A stretch of DNA of 12,241 nt from Pseudomonadota bacterium (GCA_023422975.1 JAFAGF010000072.1:1-12241), one strand, 5' to 3'. Shown: positions 1 to 6,853, counted from the stretch's first letter. Numbers and translations: made by a program. The notes: generated by a model not told the origin, from the letters alone.

Positions 1-198
1 CGGGGCAAGTTCACGGTGTTCAATGTGTCTGGCGCATTGCTGTGGGTGCTGGGCATTGTGTCGGCAGGCTACTTCTTTGGTAATTTGCTGTGGGTGCGAG
101 AGCACCTGGAAAAAATCATTTGGGCGCTGATCTTGATTCCGGGTGTGGCGGCACTTTATGGTGGCTGGAAAACTGGGCGCCAGCAGCATTCCAGTTAA
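1..198 (+). CDS. DedA-family membrane protein, C-terminal fragment
   Basis: The reading frame is open from the first base and ends at TAA (196-198), giving the last 65 residues of a longer protein. The visible part reads RGKFTVFNVSGALLWVLG and onward, followed by a hydrophobic segment, a short polar stretch (WVREHLEKI), a second hydrophobic helix and a basic, polar tail. This F-N-x-x-G-A-L-L-W-V then G-Y-F-x-G arrangement is the usual C-terminal end of DedA/SNARE-associated inner-membrane proteins. Family members support envelope homeostasis, and some act as undecaprenyl-phosphate or phospholipid flippases, but the fragment cannot show which. The N-terminal part and start lie outside the window. 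A perfect hairpin terminator follows 23 bases after the stop. The family call is fairly secure and the specific function is unknown. Confidence 0.75.
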   Translation, partial: RGKFTVFNVSGALLWVLGIVSAGYFFGNLLWVREHLEKIIWALILIPGVAALYGGWKTGRQQHSS

Positions 199-221
199 GT
201 TTGGGGCGCACAGAAGTTGCC

Positions 222-256
222 ATAAAAAATGCCGACCCTATGTCGGCATTTTTTAT
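222..256. terminator. Bidirectional intrinsic terminator between DedA gene and glycine-zipper gene
   Basis: A perfect 15-bp inverted repeat (222-236 with 242-256) has the loop CCTAT. The GC core TGCCGAC/GTCGGCA is flanked by an A-run on the left and a T-run on the right, so each strand reads as stem plus U-tract. It lies between the 3' ends of two convergent genes, where it can stop transcription from both sides. Confidence 0.9.
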
Positions 257-278
257 GTGCGAGCGGCACAAACGATGG

Positions 279-497
279 TTATTTTTTGTCCTGGTTTTTG
301 CCAATTTGGTTGCCGATCACCGCACCGGCTGCCGCACCGCCTAGGGTGCCCAAGGTGCCACCAATGACCGCATCACCCACCACGCCCCCTGCTACCGCGC
401 CCACGCCGGTGCCCAGTTGTTGGTTGTTGGCGCAGCCGCCCAGCAATGCAGCACTGGCAAGCAGGGCCAAAGCGGTGGAAGTTAGAGGCTTTTTCAT
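279..497 (-). CDS. Small glycine-zipper lipoprotein
   Basis: A 72-residue protein starts MKKPLTSTALALLASAALLGGC. It has a basic N-terminus, a hydrophobic h-region and a lipobox-like L-G-G-C with the acceptor cysteine near residue 22, so it is predicted to be exported and lipidated. The mature part is almost entirely a glycine-zipper: G-x-G-x-x-A-G-G and GGxxGxxxG-type repeats (about residues 29-65), ending in the charged NQIGKNQDKK. Such helices pack tightly in or on membranes; the family includes 17-kDa-antigen/OsmB-like outer-membrane lipoproteins of mostly unknown role. The ATG at 497 is chosen over an upstream in-frame start at 587 because it begins a proper signal peptide and has AAGGAG seven bases upstream. 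It lies 132 bases downstream of amiC on the same strand. The exact function is unknown. Confidence 0.85.
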   Translation of the reverse strand: MKKPLTSTALALLASAALLGGCANNQQLGTGVGAVAGGVVGDAVIGGTLGTLGGAAAGAVIGNQIGKNQDKK

Positions 498-503
498 CAC
501 GCA

Positions 504-509
504 CTCCTT
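504..509 (-). promoter_or_regulatory. Ribosome binding site of the glycine-zipper lipoprotein
   Basis: The minus strand reads AAGGAG six to seven bases before the ATG at 497. This strong Shine-Dalgarno sequence fixes the 72-residue start rather than the 30-residue longer reading. Confidence 0.8.
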
Positions 510-629
510 GTTTGAAAACACGTCTTGAGTTTGGGGCCGTGAGCGAAAAAGTGGCGTCGGGGAGGTGGTCGCAGGGCTGTAGGCCAAAAGGCTTCATCTT
601 TTGCAGGCCTGCCGCCGTGCGCGCAGTGC

Positions 630-2099
630 TTAGACGGAGCGTGAACGTGCCAGCGGTGGGTTCTTGATGAAGTACTGGCGGATGCCCGCCATCATCGCGT
701 CTGCCAGCTTGTTCTGGTAGGACGCGCTGCGCAGTTTTTGCTCTTCTGCAGGGTTGCTGATGAATGCAGTTTCAATCAGTACGCTGGGAATGTCCGGGGC
801 TTTGAGCACGGCAAACCCCGCTTGCTCTACGCGGGGTTTGTGCAGCTTGGCAAAACTGCCAATTTGGGTGAGCAGTGCCGTGCCCAGCTTGAGGCTGTCG
901 TTGATCTGCGCCGTGGTACTCATGTCCAGCAGCATCTGTTGCACGGTTTTGTCCTGGCTGCGCACGTTGATGCCGCCCACCAGGTCGGCCTGGTTTTCTT
1001 TATTGGCCAGCCAGCGCGCAGCCGTACTGGTTGCACCTTTTTGGCTCAGGGCAAACACGCTGGCGCCATTGGCGGAAGGCCTGGTGAAGGCATCGGCGTG
1101 AATGCTGATGAACAAGTCGGCCTGCACGCGGCGTGCTTTTTGCACACGCACGCCCAGGGGAACGAAAAAGTCGCCATCGCGCGTCATATAGGCGCGCATG
1201 GGGCTTCCATTGATGGTGCTGCGGTTGATGCGGTCACGCAGCAATTTCGCTATCTTGAGCACCACGTCTTTTTCGTAGGTGCCTTTGGGTCCGATGGCAC
1301 CCGGGTCTTCGCCACCGTGTCCGGGGTCAAGTGCCACGATGATAATGCGATCGGTTTTGCGCGAAGTGGGGGCGGGGCTGGCGGTGGCAGAGGCCCCAGG
1401 CGTTTTGCTGGGGGTTTTGGCAGGTGGCTGGGCCTGCGCTACCTGGGTGTTGCTGGCGGCCGGGGTGGACGGTGCGGGTTCAGCCGGTGCACTTCCCCCG
1501 CTGCTGTGCTTGGCAATCAAATCACCCAAAGGATCGTGCGATGCCACATGGTCTGCCGGTGGCGTCAAAGCGGGGGGCAGGTTGGAGCTGGGGCTGGCAT
1601 CGCGCAAGCGCTCCTGGATCAGTGCCTCCAGTGGATCGACCGCTTTGGACGGGTACAGGTCAAACACCAGTCGGTGCTGGTAGGCGGCTACAGGCTTGAG
1701 GGTGAAGACTTGTGGCACGGCCTCTTGCTTGAGGTCGATGACCAGACGCACCACATTGGGGGCGTTCTGCCCCACACGGATGGCCGCAATGTTGGGGTCG
1801 TCGGGCCGCACTTTGGCAACCAGCTCTTTGAGCGCGCTGTTGAGTTGCAGCCCTTCAATATCCACGGCCAGGCGCGGGGGGGATTCGATCAGCGTTTGCT
1901 TGGCCACCAAGGGCACGTCGGATTCCAGAGTGACGCGCGAATAATCTTCCGCAGGCCACACGCGCACCGCCATGATGCTGGCACCAAAAGCGATTTGTTG
2001 TTTGCCCGCCAGCAGCAGCGCCAAGCTACCTGCTTGAAGCAAGGAGCGGCGGTTAGGGCGGTAGGCGGTAAATAGAGGGTGCGCGGCGTCGTCGCTCAT
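630..2099 (-). CDS. amiC: N-acetylmuramoyl-L-alanine amidase, AmiC type, Tat-exported
   Basis: A 489-residue periplasmic zinc amidase that cleaves the bond between MurNAc and the stem peptide in septal peptidoglycan, allowing daughter cells to separate. The N-terminus has a twin-arginine signal (NRRSLLQAG, residues 16-24, then a hydrophobic stretch to about 40). An AMIN domain (about 42-150) binds the division site. A Pro/Ala/Ser linker (about 168-250) leads to the Amidase_3 domain (251-480). Zinc ligands are H261 (in DPGHGG), E276 and H334 (SIHADA); the catalytic glutamate is E443 (LIETAF). Residues about 352-400 correspond to the insertion that in AmiB/AmiC forms the autoinhibitory helix released by EnvC/NlpD-type activators. 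The ATG at 2099 overlaps the tsaE stop (ATGA), which suggests translational coupling; a GTG at 2132 would add only 11 residues ahead of the Tat signal. Family assignment is secure. The AmiC name rests on the Tat signal and AMIN domain. Confidence 0.95.
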   Translation of the reverse strand: MSDDAAHPLFTAYRPNRRSLLQAGSLALLLAGKQQIAFGASIMAVRVWPAEDYSRVTLESDVPLVAKQTLIESPPRLAVDIEGLQLNSALKELVAKVRPDDPNIAAIRVGQNAPNVVRLVIDLKQEAVPQVFTLKPVAAYQHRLVFDLYPSKAVDPLEALIQERLRDASPSSNLPPALTPPADHVASHDPLGDLIAKHSSGGSAPAEPAPSTPAASNTQVAQAQPPAKTPSKTPGASATASPAPTSRKTDRIIIVALDPGHGGEDPGAIGPKGTYEKDVVLKIAKLLRDRINRSTINGSPMRAYMTRDGDFFVPLGVRVQKARRVQADLFISIHADAFTRPSANGASVFALSQKGATSTAARWLANKENQADLVGGINVRSQDKTVQQMLLDMSTTAQINDSLKLGTALLTQIGSFAKLHKPRVEQAGFAVLKAPDIPSVLIETAFISNPAEEQKLRSASYQNKLADAMMAGIRQYFIKNPPLARSRSV

Positions 2100-2557
2100 T
2101 GGGGCCAGTGCTGCAGCAAGCGCCGTCCACACTCTGTGCTGGTGCGCAGGGTGACGCGGCGTTGGGTTTCGTCGATTGCTTCAATATAAATAGCTAAATC
2201 CGCTGGCGGTGTCAGCGAAGCAGCCTTTTCTGGCCATTCTGCCAGTTTCAGCCCCTCGCTGGCAAAAATGTCACGAAAACCTGCATCTTCCCATTCGCGC
2301 GGATCGTCAAAGCGGTAGAAGTCAAAGTGCCAGATGTTCAGCGCGGGTACCTCATGGGGCTCTACCACGGCGTAGGTCGGGCTTTTGATGCGGCCTTGCA
2401 CACCCAGGCTGCGCAGCAAGTGGCGCACGAAGGTGGTTTTGCCTGCGCCCAAATCGCCATGCAAGGTGATGAAGGCATTGCGCACCTCGGGCAAGGCGGC
2501 CAGTTGTGCGGCAAAAGCCGCAGTGGCAGCCTCGTCTTGCCAGGTCAGTATGCGCAT
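2096..2557 (-). CDS. tsaE: tRNA threonylcarbamoyladenosine biosynthesis ATPase TsaE
   Basis: A 153-residue cytoplasmic P-loop ATPase, partner of TsaB and TsaD in making t6A at position 37 of ANN-decoding tRNAs. Visible motifs are Walker A GDLGAGKTT (residues 34-42), the switch-like SPTYAVVEPHE (59-69), the Walker-B-like HFDFYRF (77-83) and EWPEK (107-111), all in the usual TsaE order. Length matches the family norm of about 150. The ATG at 2557 is preferred because the frame runs a further 33 residues upstream only by overlapping the divergent queG gene, and that extension has no family resemblance. There is no clear Shine-Dalgarno sequence. The gene overlaps amiC by four bases and its start lies 33 bases from the divergent queG start. 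E. coli keeps the same grouping (queG, nnr, tsaE, amiB). Confidence 0.95.
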   Translation of the reverse strand: MRILTWQDEAATAAFAAQLAALPEVRNAFITLHGDLGAGKTTFVRHLLRSLGVQGRIKSPTYAVVEPHEVPALNIWHFDFYRFDDPREWEDAGFRDIFASEGLKLAEWPEKAASLTPPADLAIYIEAIDETQRRVTLRTSTECGRRLLQHWPQ

Positions 2558-2575
2558 ATCAGCGCTGGCGCTTTC

Positions 2576-2585
2576 TACAATTGCA
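2576..2585. promoter_or_regulatory. Putative near-symmetric -10 element between tsaE and queG
   Basis: The 33-base gap between the divergent tsaE and queG starts holds TACAATTGCA. Read rightward it gives the -10-like hexamer TACAAT, ending nine bases before the queG ATG. Read leftward it gives TGCAAT, about 22 bases before the tsaE ATG. No convincing -35 hexamer is visible on either side, so this is a prediction from position and -10 likeness only. Confidence 0.4.
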
Positions 2586-2590
2586 GGGTT

Positions 2591-3694
2591 ATGGTGTGCA
2601 GCAGTCAATTGGTTCCTCTGATACAGGACTGGGCCCGCGAACTGGGATTTTCCCAAATTGGCGTGTCCGGCGTGGATTTGTCCTCTTCAGAGGACGGGCT
2701 GCTGCAATGGTTGCATGCAGGCTTTCACGGCAGCATGGACTATATGGCAGCGCACGGCCTCAAGCGTGCACGCCCTGCAGAGCTGGTGCCGGGCACGGTC
2801 AGTGTGATTACCGCCCGCATGGATTATTTGCCGGCGGCGACGCCCGCAGACTGGCAGGCGGTGGAGTGGGCGCGGCTAGAGCGCCCGCAAGAGGCCATCG
2901 TCTCGGTCTATGCCCGTGGGCGCGACTACCACAAGGTGCTGCGCAGCCGTCTGCAAAAGCTGGCAGAGCGCATTGCGCAAGAGGTGGGGCCGCTGGGCCA
3001 CCGTGCATTCACCGACTCTGCCCCGGTGATGGAGGCAGAGCTGGCCCGCCGCAGCGGCCAAGGCTGGCGGGGTAAACACACGCTGGTGCTGAACCGTGAT
3101 GCAGGCTCCACCTTTTTCTTGGGTGAAATTTATGTAGACATGGCGCTGCCAGAGACGGCGCCCGTGACCGCGCACTGCGGCAGCTGCAGCAGTTGTATCG
3201 ACGCCTGCCCCACGGGTGCCATCGTGGCGCCGCACCGTGTGGATGCGCGCCGCTGCATTTCTTACCTGACGATTGAGCACGATGGCGCCATTCCCGTGGA
3301 GCTGCGCCCCTTGCTGGCCAACCGCATCTACGGCTGTGACGATTGCCAGCTGGCGTGCCCGTGGAACAAGTTTGCCCAGCGCAGCACACTGCCTGACTTT
3401 GACGTGCGCGGCGCCATGGTGGGCAGCACACTGGTGCAGTTGTTCGGCTGGGACGAGGCCACGTTCTTGCGCAGTACCGAGGGCAGCCCCATCCGCCGCA
3501 TTGGCCATGTGCGCTGGCTGCGCAATATTGCGGTGGCGCTGGGCAATGCGCTCAATGCAGCAGGGCTGGCTGCGGAGGATGCGCATGTCCTGCGCGCGGC
3601 GCTGCATGCACGTGCTGGGCATGAAAGCAGTGTGGTGCGTGAACACGTGCAATGGGCATTGGCACAGGGGAATGCAGAAAAAGTGAGCTGCTAG
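2591..3694 (+). CDS. queG: Epoxyqueuosine reductase QueG
   Basis: A 367-residue cytoplasmic cobalamin- and iron-sulfur-dependent enzyme that reduces epoxyqueuosine to queuosine at wobble position 34 of GUN-anticodon tRNAs, the last step of queuosine synthesis. The N-terminal DUF1730 region contains YARGRDYH (107-114) and TDSAPVMEAELA (141-152), whose D142 matches the family's proposed proton donor. Two [4Fe-4S] clusters are indicated by C196-x2-C199-x2-C202-x3-C206, C222, and C249-x2-C252-x3-C256 (the CDDCQLACPWN motif). A HEAT-like helical tail follows from about residue 300. The ATG at 2591 gives the family length; the frame stays open leftward across tsaE, but that part is only its antisense. 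No strong Shine-Dalgarno sequence precedes it (weak AGGG), and the start lies nine bases after a TACAAT hexamer. The stop lies inside a repeat-like sequence. Confidence 0.96.
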   Translation: MVCSSQLVPLIQDWARELGFSQIGVSGVDLSSSEDGLLQWLHAGFHGSMDYMAAHGLKRARPAELVPGTVSVITARMDYLPAATPADWQAVEWARLERPQEAIVSVYARGRDYHKVLRSRLQKLAERIAQEVGPLGHRAFTDSAPVMEAELARRSGQGWRGKHTLVLNRDAGSTFFLGEIYVDMALPETAPVTAHCGSCSSCIDACPTGAIVAPHRVDARRCISYLTIEHDGAIPVELRPLLANRIYGCDDCQLACPWNKFAQRSTLPDFDVRGAMVGSTLVQLFGWDEATFLRSTEGSPIRRIGHVRWLRNIAVALGNALNAAGLAAEDAHVLRAALHARAGHESSVVREHVQWALAQGNAEKVSC

Positions 3695-3765
3695 GGCTTT
3701 ATTTTCAATGACTTCAATATGTTATCTATTGGAAGTGAAGGTTTAACAGGCGCAAGCAGCTATCA
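3687..3765. repeat. Comamonadaceae-type intergenic repeat remnant
   Basis: The left edge reads AGCTGCTAGGGCTT and the right edge GCGCAAGCAGCTATC, giving inverted ends AGCTGCT/AGCAGCT. On the minus strand the right edge reads ATAGCTGCTTGCGC, a motif I remember as widespread between genes in Comamonadaceae chromosomes. That recollection was not checked by search. Inside, ACTTC-AATA (3711-3719) can pair with TATT-G-GAAGT (3727-3736). The queG stop codon TAG (3692-3694) falls within the left edge. The boundaries are approximate. Confidence 0.4.
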
Positions 3766-3778
3766 AAAGTATCAGCTT

Positions 3779-3794
3779 GGCTTGGGTGCAAGCC
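3779..3794 (-). terminator. Weak hairpin just after the AEC carrier gene
   Basis: GGCTTG (3779-3784) pairs with CAAGCC (3789-3794) around the loop GGTG. It starts one base beyond the AEC carrier stop codon on the minus strand. There is no proper U-tract (the sequence continues AAGCTGATACTTTTG), so any termination would be weak. Confidence 0.3.
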
Positions 3795-3795
3795 T

Positions 3796-4701
3796 TCAAG
3801 GCACGAGCGACAGTGCATAGGGCAAGCTGACGACGCCCATGATGGTAGACAGCGTCACCAGTCCCGCCACATACGGGCCGTTGTAGCCCATGCGCGCGGC
3901 CAGTACATAGCAGGTGGAGGCGGTGGGTAAGGCAGAAAACAGCAGCAGGATCAAAGCCTGGTCGCCTTGCAAGCCAAACAGGTGAATGGCCGCTAGCGCA
4001 ACCAACGGCTGCAAAGCGTGGCGAATGCCCAGCACGCCTACACTCAGGCGCTTGGCGTGGGTCAGTAGGCCCAGCTGCATGCCTGCACCGGCCGACATCA
4101 AGCCTAGGGCAATCGATGCAGCGCCAATGCGCGCTACGGGCGGCTCCAGCCATTGCGGCATGCGAAAGCCCAGTAAATTGGTGGCCAAGCCGCACACCGT
4201 GGCCACGATCAGCGGGTTGCGAACCAACTGGCCCCAAAAGCTTTGCTTGCTCTCGCGCGCCATGGGCCACACGGCTGCAATATTGAACATCGGCACGCAA
4301 AACCCAATCAGTACCGAAATAAAGAACAGCCCTTGTGCGCCCGCCAGGCGATCGGCCAGCGCCAGGCCGATGAATGAGTTAAAGCGAAACGCCACCTGCG
4401 CGGCACTGGCGTGGTCGCGGGCCGTGATGTGCTTGCGCAAGCCGGGCCACCACGGCAGGCTGTAAGCCAGTCCGATACCGACCAAGCCCGACGTAATGCC
4501 CGCTGCAATCAGGCTGGAGGTGGCACCCCAGTCCAGCGGACTTTTGACAATGGAGTGAAACAGCAGCACCGGAAACAGCAGGTAGTACACCAGCGCTTCG
4601 GCGCTTTGCCAGATAGGGCGGTTCAGGGGGCTGAAGCGGCAAAGCAGATAGCCCAACAGGATCAGGGCAAAGTCTGGAAAAAGGAGCTGGGCGTAGTTCA
4701 C
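3796..4701 (-). CDS. AEC-family (auxin efflux carrier-like) permease
   Basis: A 301-residue polytopic inner-membrane protein of about ten hydrophobic segments, starting MNYAQLLFPDFALILLGYLLCR. The pattern matches AEC-family secondary carriers: a YYLLFPVLLFHSI segment in the N-terminal half, then NPLIVATVCGLATN and a second half containing LGLMSAGAGMQLG and SALPTASTCYVLAARMGY, the family's conserved P-T-A-x-x-x-Y-V-L-A region. Characterised relatives carry malate, malonate and similar organic anions; the substrate here cannot be read from sequence. The start is a GTG at 4701 with no clear Shine-Dalgarno sequence, and no nearer upstream start is available. It is convergent with queG and divergent from the first Bug gene across about 200 bases. 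The neighbour's likely carboxylate ligand makes an organic-acid substrate plausible, but this is inference. Confidence 0.9.
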   Translation of the reverse strand: MNYAQLLFPDFALILLGYLLCRFSPLNRPIWQSAEALVYYLLFPVLLFHSIVKSPLDWGATSSLIAAGITSGLVGIGLAYSLPWWPGLRKHITARDHASAAQVAFRFNSFIGLALADRLAGAQGLFFISVLIGFCVPMFNIAAVWPMARESKQSFWGQLVRNPLIVATVCGLATNLLGFRMPQWLEPPVARIGAASIALGLMSAGAGMQLGLLTHAKRLSVGVLGIRHALQPLVALAAIHLFGLQGDQALILLLFSALPTASTCYVLAARMGYNGPYVAGLVTLSTIMGVVSLPYALSLVP

Positions 4702-4793
4702 GGACGCAGAGATTACCTGCTTCTTTGGCCACCAAGGCCTTGTGCATCCCGGAATTTGGCACCGAAGTGACAGCGTTGCGCACCACTTTGGAG

Positions 4794-4811
4794 CTAAGGG
4801 AATTTCCGTAG
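4794..4811. promoter_or_regulatory. Imperfect 18-bp dyad, candidate operator
   Basis: CTAAGGGAATTTCCGTAG matches its own reverse complement at 14 of 18 positions, with half-site CTAnGGnAA. It lies in the 203-base gap between the divergent AEC carrier and Bug genes, about 93 bases from either start, where an operator serving both could sit. The regulator is unknown, and no regulator gene is adjacent. Confidence 0.4.
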
Positions 4812-4888
4812 GAAAAAGTGCTTTTCAGCGATCCTGCAAAAGCGGTCACTCAACTAGCATTGATTTCCAAACACAAACTTACAAAGCA

Positions 4889-4894
4889 AAGGAG
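4889..4894 (+). promoter_or_regulatory. Ribosome binding site of the first Bug protein
   Basis: AAGGAG stands ten bases before the ATG at 4905. It supports that start over an in-frame one at 4818, which would put 29 non-signal residues in front of the signal peptide. Confidence 0.7.
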
Positions 4895-4904
4895 ATCAGT
4901 CACT

Positions 4905-5867
4905 ATGCATCGTCGTACCTGTATCGGGTTGGCACTGGCCTTGGTGGGCACCACCGCTATGGCTCAGGCCTACCCCTCCAAGCCTATCAAGCTGTTGGTG
5001 CCTTTTGCACCAGGTGGCACGACCGACATCATCGCCCGCGTGATTTCAGACCCCCTGAGCCGAGAGCTGGGGCAGCCTGTGATTGTGGAAAACAAAGGCG
5101 GCGGCGGCGGTGTGATTGGTGCACTGGAGACTTCGCGCGCCGCGCCTGATGGCTACAACCTGGGGATTGCCACCGTGTCTTCCACGGCCACCAATCCAGC
5201 CATCAACCCCAAGATTCCCTACAACACGTTGACGGACTTCACGCCGATCATCAATGTGGCGGCCACGCCCAATGTACTGGCCATCAACCCCAAGTTCAGC
5301 GCCCCGGATCACAAGAGTTTTCTGGCCACTTTGAAGGCAGGCCAAGGCAAGTACGCCTATGCCTCATCGGGTACTGGCGGCATTCAGCACATGCTGATGG
5401 AGCTGTACAAAAACCTGACGGGTACTTTCATCACCCACATTCCCTACCGTGGTGCGGGCCCCGCGCTGAACGACACGGTGGCCGGGCAGGTGCCGATCAT
5501 TCTGGATAACTTGCCTTCGGCGCTGCCTTTTATCAAAGACAAGCGTTTGATGGCCATTGCGGTGGCCGCGCCCCAGCGCTTGGAGGTTTTGCCAGATGTT
5601 CCCACCTTCAAGGAAGTGGGCCTGGAGCCTGTGAATCGCATGGCCTTCTACGGCATTTTGGGCCCCAAAGGCATGCAAAAAGATGTGGTGGACAAGATCA
5701 ATGCCGCAGTGAAAAAAGTGCTGCAGGATCCGGCCGTGCGCAAGCGTATTGCGGATACGGGTTCTCTGGTGATTGGAAACTCGCCCGAAGAATTTGCCCA
5801 GCAAATCAAGACGGAGTACGAGATTTACCGCAAGGTAGTGGTCGAGCAAAAGCTCACGCTGGAATAA
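4905..5867 (+). CDS. Bug/TctC-family tripartite tricarboxylate transporter solute-binding protein (first copy)
   Basis: A 320-residue periplasmic binding protein. A signal peptide (residues 1 to about 20-22, with AMA and AQA cleavage options) is followed by the family opening [19 protein letters not shown] (from 23). Other hallmarks are [11 protein letters not shown], the A-A-P-D-G-Y segment, [21 protein letters not shown] and the [17 protein letters not shown] block. These proteins form a two-lobed fold that usually binds carboxylates or similar small organic acids. TctA/TctB membrane subunits are not visible nearby, so it is an orphan Bug, as is common in Burkholderiales; it may share a distant transporter or act as a sensor. 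Its start has AAGGAG ten bases upstream, and a strong hairpin terminator follows the stop. The ligand is unknown. Confidence 0.93.
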   Translation: MHRRTCIGLALALVGTTAMAQAYPSKPIKLLVPFAPGGTTDIIARVISDPLSRELGQPVIVENKGGGGGVIGALETSRAAPDGYNLGIATVSSTATNPAINPKIPYNTLTDFTPIINVAATPNVLAINPKFSAPDHKSFLATLKAGQGKYAYASSGTGGIQHMLMELYKNLTGTFITHIPYRGAGPALNDTVAGQVPIILDNLPSALPFIKDKRLMAIAVAAPQRLEVLPDVPTFKEVGLEPVNRMAFYGILGPKGMQKDVVDKINAAVKKVLQDPAVRKRIADTGSLVIGNSPEEFAQQIKTEYEIYRKVVVEQKLTLE

Positions 5868-5884
5868 AGCGGGGCTGTCCATGC

Positions 5885-5923
5885 AAAAAGGCGTTGCACG
5901 CGAAGGTGTAGCGCCTTTTTTTT
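5885..5923 (+). terminator. Intrinsic terminator after the first Bug gene
   Basis: The stem 5885-5899 pairs with 5906-5920 around the loop GCGAAG. It comprises AAAAAGGCG/CGCCTTTTT plus an inner stem with some G-U pairs, and is followed by a T-run to 5923. It begins 17 bases after the stop codon and ends 15 bases before xerD. Confidence 0.85.
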
Positions 5924-5938
5924 CGCCACAATGCAGCG

Positions 5939-6853
5939 ATGAATGATGCAGCGCTTCAAGCCAGTGTGACGGTGATTGACGACTTTATCGAGGCTTTGTT
6001 TTTGGAAGACGGCTTGTCTGCCAATACGCTGCAAGCGTACCGCCGTGATGTGATGGCCTGTGCACAGTTTCTGGCAGCGTCACCGGGAGCATGCGCTTTG
6101 CTGCAGGCCCAAGAGCCGGATTTGCAGGCATTTATTCAGCAGCGGCATGCGCTGGGCGTGAAGGCCGTCTCCAGCAATCGAGGCTTGAGTGTGCTGCGGC
6201 GTTTTTTCCACTGGGCTTTGCGTGAAAACCGGCGGAGCGACGATCCTACGGTGCGTTTGTTGGCAGCCAAGCGACCTTTGCGCGTGCCCCACACGCTGAC
6301 GCAGGATCAGGTGGAAGCGCTGCTGCTTGCGCCCGATACAAGCACGCCCTTGGGGCTGCGCGACCGGGCTATGCTGGAGTTGATGTATGCCAGTGGCCTG
6401 CGTGTGAGTGAACTGGTGGGGTTGCAGGTACACCATGTGGACCTGAACGCAGGGGTGTTGCGCACGGAAGGTAAGGGGCGCAAAGAGCGTTTAGTGCCGT
6501 TTGGACAAGAGGCGCAATCGTGGTTGCAACGTTTTTTGCAGCAAGCCCGGCAAGAAATTCTGGGCAGGCAGACAACCAGTGATTTGTTTGTCACCCAGCG
6601 CGGTAGCGCCATGACGCGCGTGATGTTCTGGATGCTGGTGAAAAAGTATGCGCAGCTTGCCGGTATCACGGCACCTTTGTCTCCGCATACCTTGCGCCAT
6701 GCTTTTGCAACGCATCTGCTCAATCACGGCGCCGACTTGCGTGTGGTGCAGATGCTGCTGGGGCATGCGGACATCTCTACCACCACCATCTATACCCATG
6801 TGGCCCGAGAGCGCCTGCAGCAGTTGCATGCGCAGCACCATCCTCGTGGATAA
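5939..6853 (+). CDS. xerD: Site-specific tyrosine recombinase XerD
   Basis: A 304-residue tyrosine recombinase that, with XerC, resolves chromosome dimers at dif under FtsK control at the septum. The N-terminal core-binding SAM-like domain spans about residues 10-98, with LSANTLQAYRRD typical. The catalytic domain carries R155 (GLRVSE), K179 (GKGRKERLVP), H250 and R253 (HTLRHAF), H276 (LLGHAD) and the nucleophile Y285 (IYTHV). The spacing matches E. coli XerD, and the end (LHAQHHPRG) is XerD-like rather than XerC-like. All catalytic residues are present. The ATG at 5939 is the first in the open frame; it has no Shine-Dalgarno sequence and lies six bases after a CACAAT hexamer, so the leader may be very short. 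The upstream Bug gene is separated by a strong terminator, implying xerD has its own promoter. Confidence 0.96.
   Translation: MNDAALQASVTVIDDFIEALFLEDGLSANTLQAYRRDVMACAQFLAASPGACALLQAQEPDLQAFIQQRHALGVKAVSSNRGLSVLRRFFHWALRENRRSDDPTVRLLAAKRPLRVPHTLTQDQVEALLLAPDTSTPLGLRDRAMLELMYASGLRVSELVGLQVHHVDLNAGVLRTEGKGRKERLVPFGQEAQSWLQRFLQQARQEILGRQTTSDLFVTQRGSAMTRVMFWMLVKKYAQLAGITAPLSPHTLRHAFATHLLNHGADLRVVQMLLGHADISTTTIYTHVARERLQQLHAQHHPRG

Noticed and set aside
581..610. A hairpin with a three-base bulge (AGGCC-AAAAG pairing with CTTTT-gca-GGCCT) downstream of amiC
   Set aside because: There is no U-tract on the minus strand and the stem is interrupted, so it is not a convincing terminator. It may be chance.
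738..2075. Long open frame (445 codons) on the plus strand opposite amiC
   Set aside because: It is antisense to a gene with complete domain and active-site support. Its product is rich in G, R, H and Q with no recognisable domain, as expected for a shadow frame in GC-rich DNA.
2100..2132. GTG start at 2132 for amiC, adding 11 residues
   Set aside because: The ATG at 2099 overlaps the tsaE stop as ATGA and places the twin-arginine motif at a normal distance. The GTG adds nothing recognisable.
2185..2210. ATAAATAGCT inside tsaE as another copy of the intergenic repeat
   Set aside because: Only a short AT-rich match is present, the flanking bases do not fit, and the sequence codes a plausible TsaE segment.
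2327..2590. Upstream extension of the queG frame
   Set aside because: It is the antisense of tsaE and lacks QueG similarity. The ATG at 2591 gives the usual family length.
2876..3652. Long minus-strand open frame opposite queG
   Set aside because: queG is fully supported by its cysteine motifs. The opposite frame gives a low-complexity A/R/H/Q product without family resemblance.
5939..6853. Tyrosine recombinase as an integrase of a mobile element
   Set aside because: Length, spacing of the catalytic residues and the LHxQHHPR-type C-terminus identify housekeeping XerD. No attachment repeats or mobile genes are near.
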